From DASZIT01 sp035948855 (GTDB lineage: Bacteria; Actinomycetota; Acidimicrobiia; Acidimicrobiales; RAAP-2): 64,000 nt of DNA. Below the pieces are notes generated by a model, which was not told the DNA's origin, did not search any database, and saw only the letters and a list, made by a program, of their open reading frames with translations. This document shows, in pieces, positions 58,585-64,000 of the stretch (positions are counted from its first letter, which is position 1; every line of letters begins with the position of its first letter). The position numbers and the translations under genes are program-made. The DNA lies in NCBI GenBank assembly GCA_035948855.1, contig DASZIT010000052.1, forward strand, positions 38,880-102,879, read 5' to 3'.

Positions 58585-59352
58585 TCAGGCGTTCCCGGTG
58601 GTGCGGACGCCGTCCCAGTCGGCGGCCTCCGCCATCGCCGGTTCACCGGCGGTCTCCGGGGTGGAGGCCGGCCTCCCCACCGGTTCGAAGAGCGAGACGA
58701 TGATCATCGCCGAGAAGGAAAGGAAGAAGACGGGTTCGACGAACGCCCCCAGGCGATCGCTGAGGTAGACGAAACCCAGCAGCGGGTAGCCGACGATCAG
58801 CACCTTGAGGATGACCCGGAAGGCCCGGGCTTCCCGGGTGGTCTCGCCCCGGGTACGGCGAACGGCCACGATCACGGCCACCGTCAGGAACAGGAACTCG
58901 GCGATGCCGGACACCACGTGGATGTAGTGGTGGACCGGCAGCTGCAGGTGCCACTCGAGGTTGCGACAGGTGGCACTGAGCCCCTCGGAGCACACGTAGG
59001 GGAATCTGCCCCCGACCGCGCCGGCCGCGGCGAAGGCCACCAGCCATTTCCATTCCCGCCGGGCGCCACTGCGGCCCGACGCGCCCCGCATCAACAGGGC
59101 GACGAGCAGCACCACCCCGGCGAGCAGGTCCGCACGTTGCATGAGGTCGGCGTCCCGCAGGCCCGGGACTTCGAGGTCGGAGAAGAATTCGTTGTGGGAG
59201 GTCATCAGCCCCGGGACGAAGGGCACCGCCACCCACCAGTTGTAGGCCACCACCCCGCCGATCCCCAGGGCCCGGGCCACGTCGACCCGTGCGGTGCTGA
59301 TCGCCGAGGTCCCGATCCGGTTCCGGCCGGATGAAAAGCCGAGCGCACTCAC
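58585..59352 (-). CDS. DUF998-like membrane protein
   Basis: The 255-residue protein has about six or seven hydrophobic segments and a conserved-looking loop with VCSEGLSATCRNLEWHLQLPVHHYIHVVSG (about residues 118-147). That loop resembles DUF998, with its conserved histidines and a cysteine pair. Function of the family is unknown. The start GTG at 59352 is chosen as the first one; a later one is possible. It lies alone, divergent from the BtuF-like gene, with 114 bp between the starts. The C-terminal 30 residues are disordered. Confidence 0.65.
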   Translation of the reverse strand: MSALGFSSGRNRIGTSAISTARVDVARALGIGGVVAYNWWVAVPFVPGLMTSHNEFFSDLEVPGLRDADLMQRADLLAGVVLLVALLMRGASGRSGARREWKWLVAFAAAGAVGGRFPYVCSEGLSATCRNLEWHLQLPVHHYIHVVSGIAEFLFLTVAVIVAVRRTRGETTREARAFRVILKVLIVGYPLLGFVYLSDRLGAFVEPVFFLSFSAMIIVSLFEPVGRPASTPETAGEPAMAEAADWDGVRTTGNA

Positions 59353-59466
59353 GGGTGTGGCAACGTCCGCTTACCGACGACCATTCCCGGGACCGGCACC
59401 CGAGGCCCGGCGGGTGCCTCGGCCCGAGACCCACTGGTACTCTGCCGGCGGAGAGGACCCCACCCG

Positions 59467-60138
59467 ATGAACATCGTCAGCCTGGTCCCGTCGGCCACCG
59501 AGACCCTCATCAGCTGGGGCCACCCACCGGTGGCCTGCACCCGCTTCTGCGAGCAACCGGACATCCCCCATATCGGGGGGACCAAGGATCCCGCCATTGA
59601 CAAGATCGTCGAGCTCGACCCCGATCTGGTGGTGGTGGACGAGGAAGAGAACCGGCGGGAGGACCACGACTCGTTGGTGGCCCGGGGCGTGCCCGTCCAC
59701 GTGTTGCGCATCCGCTCGCTCGAGGACGTCAACCCCGCCATGCAGGAATTGTCGCACCGAATAGGGGCGCGCTGTCAACCATTTATCTTGCCCAAGGCAG
59801 AATTACACCGAATTACCGCCTTCGTGCCGATCTGGCGGCGACCGTGGATGGCGCTGGGCATGCCTACCTATGGCGCCTCCCTGCTGGCCCGCCTCGGGGT
59901 GGCCACCGCCTTCGGTGAGGACGGCCCCTACCCGACGATCGAGCTCGAGGACGCCATCAACCGGCACCCCGATGTGGTCCTGGCTCCGAGCGAGCCGTAC
60001 CCGTTCACCCGACGGCAGCTTCCCGAACTCGCGTCGGTGGCCCCCACCACCTTCATCGACGGGAAGGACCTGTTCTGGTGGGGGGCCCGCACCCCGGGCG
60101 CCATCGAGCGGTTGTCAGCCGTGCTGAGCGGACTGTGA
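59467..60138 (+). CDS. Helical-backbone metal-receptor (BtuF-like) protein without signal peptide
   Basis: The 223-residue protein has the ABC-type periplasmic binding fold of the BtuF/FepB class: IVSLVPSATETLISWG at the N-terminus, ELDPDLVVVDEEENRRED and LARLGVATAFGEDGPYPTIELEDAINRHPDVVLAPSEPYPF. It starts directly at the domain, without a signal peptide or lipobox, so it would stay in the cytoplasm, unlike true cobalamin or siderophore binding proteins. Such versions are known in several actinobacteria, and their role is uncertain. The ATG at 59467 has GAGAGGA upstream and TACTCT as a likely -10. Confidence 0.82.
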   Translation: MNIVSLVPSATETLISWGHPPVACTRFCEQPDIPHIGGTKDPAIDKIVELDPDLVVVDEEENRREDHDSLVARGVPVHVLRIRSLEDVNPAMQELSHRIGARCQPFILPKAELHRITAFVPIWRRPWMALGMPTYGASLLARLGVATAFGEDGPYPTIELEDAINRHPDVVLAPSEPYPFTRRQLPELASVAPTTFIDGKDLFWWGARTPGAIERLSAVLSGL

Positions 60139-60145
60139 AACCCGG

Positions 60146-60661
60146 TCACCCATGGAAGTCGCCCTGGCCGATCCGGAGGGATCGGATCAACGAGAACAGG
60201 GTGTCCGCCTGGTCACCGGTGAGGCCCGGGTCGTTGAACACCTGATCGTTGAGGGCCTCGGTGGCCAGCCCGACCACCCGCCTTCCCTCCGGGAGGATCT
60301 TGGCCAGGGTGGTGCGCCGGTCGGTGGCGTGCGGGAGCCGGGTGATCAGCGATTGCGCCTCGAGCCGGTCGACGGCGTTGGTGACGCTGGCCGGATGCAC
60401 CTGCAGCCGAGCACCAACCCGGGACAGCGGTAGGGCCCCGGTCCGGCTCAAACTCAACAGCATCAACAACTCGTATCGGGCGAAGGTCAGGTCGAACGGC
60501 CGGAGCGCGGCGTCGACCCGGGCCAGGTAGATCTGGTGCGCTCGCATGATCGACGTCACCGCGGCCATGCCCGGCGCGGCGGCGTCCCACCCGTGGGCGC
60601 GCCATTGGCGGCGTGCCTCTTCGATGGGATCGAAGTCGAGGGATTTCCGGGGTGCTGCCAT
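60146..60661 (-). CDS. MarR-family transcriptional regulator
   Basis: A 171-residue winged-helix regulator. The DNA-binding part is LTFARYELLMLLSLSRTGALPLSRVGARLQVHPASVTNAVDRLEAQSLITRLPHATDRRTTLAKIL (about residues 58-122), the characteristic MarR layout with the DRR wing. It is divergent from the secreted peptidase gene, with about 125 bp between starts, and could regulate it, although no clear palindrome was seen. The ligand is unknown. Confidence 0.88.
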   Translation of the reverse strand: MAAPRKSLDFDPIEEARRQWRAHGWDAAAPGMAAVTSIMRAHQIYLARVDAALRPFDLTFARYELLMLLSLSRTGALPLSRVGARLQVHPASVTNAVDRLEAQSLITRLPHATDRRTTLAKILPEGRRVVGLATEALNDQVFNDPGLTGDQADTLFSLIRSLRIGQGDFHG

Positions 60662-60786
60662 CGGGCTCCAGTGCCGGTACCGAGCGTCTCGGGGTCGACG
60701 CGGGTTGCGGCGCAGACGTCGCTCGACCCTACCAGCGGAGTCCCGCCCAGCTCAGGGGCTCGAACGCCGCGGTTAGGGTCAGTCCG

Positions 60787-62286
60787 ATGACGACGGGACG
60801 CAGGGGCAGCCGGTGGCTCGTCGGTTCGGGACTGACCCTACTGGTGGTAGTGGCGGCGGCCTGTGGCAGTCCGGCACCGTCGTCGTCGGCGACCACCCAG
60901 CCGGTGCCGCTTCCGCCCGCGACCCCGCCGGCGCCCATCGCCTGGTCAACCTGTGGCGGGAACCCCGGCCTCCAGTGCGGCTCGGTGTCGGTACCCATCG
61001 ACTACCGACACCCCGGTCGGGCCACCCTCCAGGTGGCGGTCACCCGGGCGGTGGCGTTGCAACCGGCGGCGCGGATCGGGACATTGGTGTTCAACCCGGG
61101 GGGACCCGGAGAGAGCGGCAATCAGATCCTGCCGGTGGTACTCGGCTCGCTGCCGGCCGCCGTCCGCCAACGGTTCGACGTCGTCAGCTTCGACCCCCGG
61201 GGCACCGGGGCCAGCGACCCCCTCGAGTGCGGGACGTCACCGTCGACGGTGACCAGCCAGATCCCGGTACCGCCGTCGGCGTCACAACCGCTTCCCGGCA
61301 GCGCGGTGTTCACCGCGATGGCCGATGCCTGCCAGGCCCGGTTCCCGCAGCTGGAGCTGTACATCAACACCACCAACACCGCCCGGGACCTGGACCGGAT
61401 CCGGGCGGCACTCGGTGATCCCACCATCAGTTTCTACGGCCTGTCCTATGGCACGGTGCTGGGCACCGTCTACGCCCAGCTCTTCCCCCACCGAATCCGG
61501 TCGATGGTCCTCGACGGTGCCGTCGACATCAACGCCACGCTGACCCAGCAGGCCGCCCAACAGGCCCCGGCGGCCGAGCGGTCGCTCGATCACCTCCTGA
61601 CCACCTGCGGCCGGGTGACGCCGTGCCCGTTGGGACCTGATCCGATCGGGTACTTCCAAGCCGTCGGGCGCGGCCTGGCGCCGGCGGCGACAACCGGCAG
61701 CAACCCGGCGGTCACCGTCGGCGACCTCGACACCGCCACCCTGCTGACCCTCAGCGTGCCCGCCTTCACCTCATCCTTCTTCCAAGCCCTGGTCGCCGCC
61801 CACAACGGAAACGGGGCAGCGCTGAGGGCGCTGGCGCTCGAGTTCGTCACCGACATCGACGGAGCCTCGCTGGTCGACTCCCTGTGGGCCATCACCTGCA
61901 ACGACGCCGCATCGCATCCGGGACCGCGCACCGCCGGCGCCTTGGCCCGCCAGCTGGCGGCGGCCAACCCCCTGATCGGTGGGTACGCCGCCACCTATGC
62001 CCTCGGCGGGTGCGTGTCGTGGCCGTCGCCGGCGGCGCCGGTGCTGGACATCCACCCGACCGCGGCGCCGCCCACCCTGGTGCTGGGCAACACCGGCGAC
62101 CCGAACACCCCGCTGGTCGGAGCCGAGCATCTGGCCGCCGACTTTGCCACCGCCCGGCAGCTGACCTGGAACGGATGGGGACACACCTGGCTGCTCAGCG
62201 GGGCCCAGGACCCCTGCATGCAACAACATGTCACCGCCTACTTCCTGAACGGCTCCCTTCCCGCCGCCGGGACCGTGTGCGGCTGA
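60787..62286 (+). CDS. Secreted TAP-like alpha/beta-hydrolase peptidase (S33 lipoprotein)
   Basis: The 499-residue protein has a signal peptide ending in the lipobox VVAAAC (cysteine 26). The catalytic serine is in ISFYGLSYGTVLGTVYAQLF, oxyanion/proline residues are in VFNPGGPGESG, VVSFDPRGTGASDP is the conserved early strand, the acid is in LGNTGDPNTPL and the histidine is in WNGWGHTWLL. This is the arrangement of Streptomyces tripeptidyl aminopeptidases and related exported proteins. The ATG at 60787 lies seven bases after TAGGGT, pointing to a leaderless transcript. It probably cleaves peptides outside the cell. Confidence 0.88.
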   Translation: MTTGRRGSRWLVGSGLTLLVVVAAACGSPAPSSSATTQPVPLPPATPPAPIAWSTCGGNPGLQCGSVSVPIDYRHPGRATLQVAVTRAVALQPAARIGTLVFNPGGPGESGNQILPVVLGSLPAAVRQRFDVVSFDPRGTGASDPLECGTSPSTVTSQIPVPPSASQPLPGSAVFTAMADACQARFPQLELYINTTNTARDLDRIRAALGDPTISFYGLSYGTVLGTVYAQLFPHRIRSMVLDGAVDINATLTQQAAQQAPAAERSLDHLLTTCGRVTPCPLGPDPIGYFQAVGRGLAPAATTGSNPAVTVGDLDTATLLTLSVPAFTSSFFQALVAAHNGNGAALRALALEFVTDIDGASLVDSLWAITCNDAASHPGPRTAGALARQLAAANPLIGGYAATYALGGCVSWPSPAAPVLDIHPTAAPPTLVLGNTGDPNTPLVGAEHLAADFATARQLTWNGWGHTWLLSGAQDPCMQQHVTAYFLNGSLPAAGTVCG

Positions 62287-62315
62287 GCGAACCCAGCGCC
62301 CAACGGTGACCCAAC

Positions 62316-63515
62316 ATGAGTGAGAGCCGCCGCAGCTGGCTGGCCGTGGCCGCGGTGATGTTCGGGGTCGGCTGGGGAGCTAACCAATTCACCTCGCTGC
62401 TGATCGCCTACCACCAGCACCTCGGCCTGACCCTCAGCGTCAACGAGGCGCTGTTCGGGATCTACGCCCTCGGGCTGATTCCCACACTGCTGGTCGGCGG
62501 ACCCGCATCTGACCGCTGGGGCCGGCGAAGGTTGGTGCGCCCGGCGGCGGTGATGTCGGTGGCGGCCACCGCGGTGCTGATGGTCGGCGCCCATTCCACG
62601 CCGTTGCTCTTCGTGGGTCGTTTCCTGGCCGGCACGGTGAGCGGGGCGGTCTTCGCGGCGGGCACCGCCTGGGTCAAGGAACTCTCGGTGCCGCCGTTCG
62701 ACATGGCCGCCGGCGAGCAGTCCGGGGCCAGGAGAGCGGCGATCGGGCTCTCGGCCGGCTTCGGGCTCGGACCGTTGGCCGCCGGTCTCATCGCCCAGTG
62801 GGGTCCCGCCCCGTTGGTCGTCTCCTACCTCCCGCACCTGGCGGTGATGGCGCTGGTGCTCCCGGGACTGTGGCGGGTCCCCGAAACCGTCCCCCACCGG
62901 GCGGAGGCGGGACCGAGCCTGATGGCCAGGCTGCGGGTGCCGGCCGCCAGCCATCCCCGGTTCCTCTCGGTGGTGCTGCCCATGGCCCCCTGGGTGTTCG
63001 GCGCGGCGTCCGTTTCCTTCGCGGTGCTGCCCACGGTGGTGAGCGGGCGGACCCAGGGCTTCGGGATCGCCTTCGCCGGCCTGGTCGCCGCCCTCACCCT
63101 CGGCGTGGGGGTGGCCATCCAGCCGGTGGCCCGACGTTTCGACCGGGTGGGGAGCTCCCGGGGGGCGGTCGCCGGACTCACCCTGGTGACGGCGGGGATG
63201 GCGGTGGCCGCCTTGGCCGCCGAGCTGACCAACCCGCTGGTGGTGGTGGTGGCCAGTGCCGTGTTGGGTGCCGGGTACGGGGTCTGCCTGGTCGGCGGGC
63301 TCCTCGAGGTCCAGCGCATCGCGGGTCCCGACGAGCTGGCCGGGTTGAACGCGGCGTTCTACGCGTTGACCTACGTAGGTTTCGCCCTTCCCATCGTGCT
63401 GGCCGAGCTCGCCCGATTCACCAGCTTCACCGTGTTGCTGCTCGGCCTTACCGGGTTGGCAGTCGTCTGTCTGGCGGTGGTGGCAACCAGCGCCCGCCCG
63501 GGCCGGCGTCCATGA
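62316..63515 (+). CDS. MFS transporter
   Basis: A 399-residue membrane protein of about 12 hydrophobic segments. The MFS motif A between helices 2 and 3 is GGPASDRWGRRRLVRPAAV (about residue 65). Another signature lies at QSGARRAAIGLSAGFGLGP. It resembles drug or metabolite transporters but no subfamily is clear. It follows the peptidase by 29 bp on the same strand. The last 68 bp overlap the 3' end of a gene on the opposite strand. Confidence 0.85.
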   Translation: MSESRRSWLAVAAVMFGVGWGANQFTSLLIAYHQHLGLTLSVNEALFGIYALGLIPTLLVGGPASDRWGRRRLVRPAAVMSVAATAVLMVGAHSTPLLFVGRFLAGTVSGAVFAAGTAWVKELSVPPFDMAAGEQSGARRAAIGLSAGFGLGPLAAGLIAQWGPAPLVVSYLPHLAVMALVLPGLWRVPETVPHRAEAGPSLMARLRVPAASHPRFLSVVLPMAPWVFGAASVSFAVLPTVVSGRTQGFGIAFAGLVAALTLGVGVAIQPVARRFDRVGSSRGAVAGLTLVTAGMAVAALAAELTNPLVVVVASAVLGAGYGVCLVGGLLEVQRIAGPDELAGLNAAFYALTYVGFALPIVLAELARFTSFTVLLLGLTGLAVVCLAVVATSARPGRRP

Positions 63516-64000
63516 GCGAGTGGACCCGGGCGGCGCCGTGGGACACCGACCGGGTTTCGCGGTCGAGCTCCGTCGCCAACTGTCGGTGATCGATGGTGGC
63601 GTCCGCCCGCACCGCATCGACGACCGCGGCCGACACCGCGTCCGCCTGGTCGATGATCCGACCGGTCTCGGCCCGGGCATCCACCGAACCGGCCAGCGGT
63701 ACGCCTTTGCTGGCCAGGATCAGCACCTGATCATGGCGCCGGGCCTGATCACGGAGATGCCCGATCAGAAAAGGAAGCTGACCCAACGGGGTGCCGGTGG
63801 CGTCGGCGGTCCTGACGGCGACCTCGGCGGCGCTCACGTGCGACCATAGGTCCCGGCGCAACCACATCGCCTCCCGGCGGCTCCCGTTCTTCACCATGGC
63901 ACCCGCCGCCAGTGAAGTCCGGTAGGCGTGGGACCAGCCGGAGGCCAACAGGTCGGGGCCCGGCTTGGACATCGCCCGGGGCAGGATCAGCTCGAGGCGG
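63448..64000 (-). CDS. Unknown protein, C-terminal part (cut by right window edge)
   Basis: The frame is open from the right edge to a TAA at 63448-63450. The edge sequence reads RLELILPRAM before MSKPGPDLLASG, so the ATG at 63972 need not be the start. The visible 183 residues are mostly helical, with LRRDLWSHVSAAEVAVRTADATG and LIGHLRDQARRHDQVLILA, and a proline-rich end (PPPPDRRLPTR). No domain was recognised. It overlaps the MFS gene tail to tail by 68 bp. Confidence 0.55.
   Translation of the reverse strand, partial: RLELILPRAMSKPGPDLLASGWSHAYRTSLAAGAMVKNGSRREAMWLRRDLWSHVSAAEVAVRTADATGTPLGQLPFLIGHLRDQARRHDQVLILASKGVPLAGSVDARAETGRIIDQADAVSAAVVDAVRADATIDHRQLATELDRETRSVSHGAARVHSLMDAGPGGRWLPPPPDRRLPTR

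Noticed and set aside
1..64000. tRNA, rRNA, insertion sequences, integrase or att sites
   Set aside because: None recognised by eye on either strand; short tRNAs could be missed without a covariance search.

Overview
The window is GC-rich and gene-dense. GTG and TTG starts are frequent, many neighbouring genes overlap by 4 bp (GTGA, ATGA or TTGA), and several genes look leaderless. Together with a mycofactocin operon, an NDMA-type alcohol dehydrogenase, a leader-peptide attenuator before leuA and an Rpf-like secreted protein, this points to a high-GC actinobacterium. An Acidimicrobiia-like lineage is my guess from gene content only. No rRNA, tRNA, phage, insertion sequence or CRISPR array was seen, and most of the window reads as chromosome.

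Layout. 1-6.6 kb: the 5' end of mnmA with its cysteine desulfurase, a lysozyme-like secreted protein, then on the minus strand an MFS exporter, a short acyl-CoA synthetase and an aldehyde dehydrogenase. 6.8-10.8 kb: small single genes (alpha/beta hydrolase, sirtuin, HAD phosphatase, two SRPBCC proteins, two small membrane proteins). 10.8-14.5 kb: an aldehyde dehydrogenase, SDR and type-III-like glutamine synthetase set resembling the mycobacterial aldC/glnA4 neighbourhood, probably for amine or polyamine catabolism through gamma-glutamylation. 14.6-16.6 kb: leuA behind a leucine leader peptide and attenuator. 17.8-19.4 kb: a Phd/YefM-VapC toxin-antitoxin pair joined to an aminoglycoside-phosphotransferase-like gene, with a perfect 25-bp palindrome at the antitoxin start. 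19.4-25.7 kb: mixed metabolic genes and a DUF4242-cyclase fusion with a more AT-rich composition. 25.7-31.3 kb: a long-form ileS coupled to an FGGY kinase, an Fpg/Nei glycosylase, a TauE/SafE permease and an Rrf2 regulator. 31.3-35.3 kb: a YihY membrane protein, a thioesterase, an SGNH lipoprotein and two SRPBCC proteins. 35.3-39.2 kb: a minus-strand operon of aminotransferase (HpnO-like), epimerase (HpnA-like) and amidohydrolase. 39.4-42.2 kb: a secreted lipase and a large glycine-rich surface protein.

42.4-56.6 kb is the centrepiece: a mycofactocin locus. The regulator mftR and the nicotinoprotein alcohol dehydrogenase lie on the minus strand. On the plus strand, mftA-mftB-mftC, two FadH/OYE-type flavoenzymes, an ETF alpha, a FixC-like dehydrogenase, a FixX-like ferredoxin, an ETF beta, mftE, an SDR and mftF are packed almost without gaps, mostly with stop/start overlaps. 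The peptide MftA would be made into the redox cofactor by MftC, MftE and MftF. The alcohol dehydrogenase and SDR would load electrons onto it. The OYE pair and the EtfABCX-like module would plausibly move those electrons on to a quinone or ferredoxin. The canonical mftD gene is missing from this operon.

56.6-64 kb: a long untranslated region before an Rpf-like secreted protein, a cold-shock protein with its own promoter and terminator, a DUF998-like membrane protein, a cytosolic BtuF-like binding protein, a MarR regulator, a secreted TAP-like peptidase, an MFS transporter and a partial unknown gene at the right edge.
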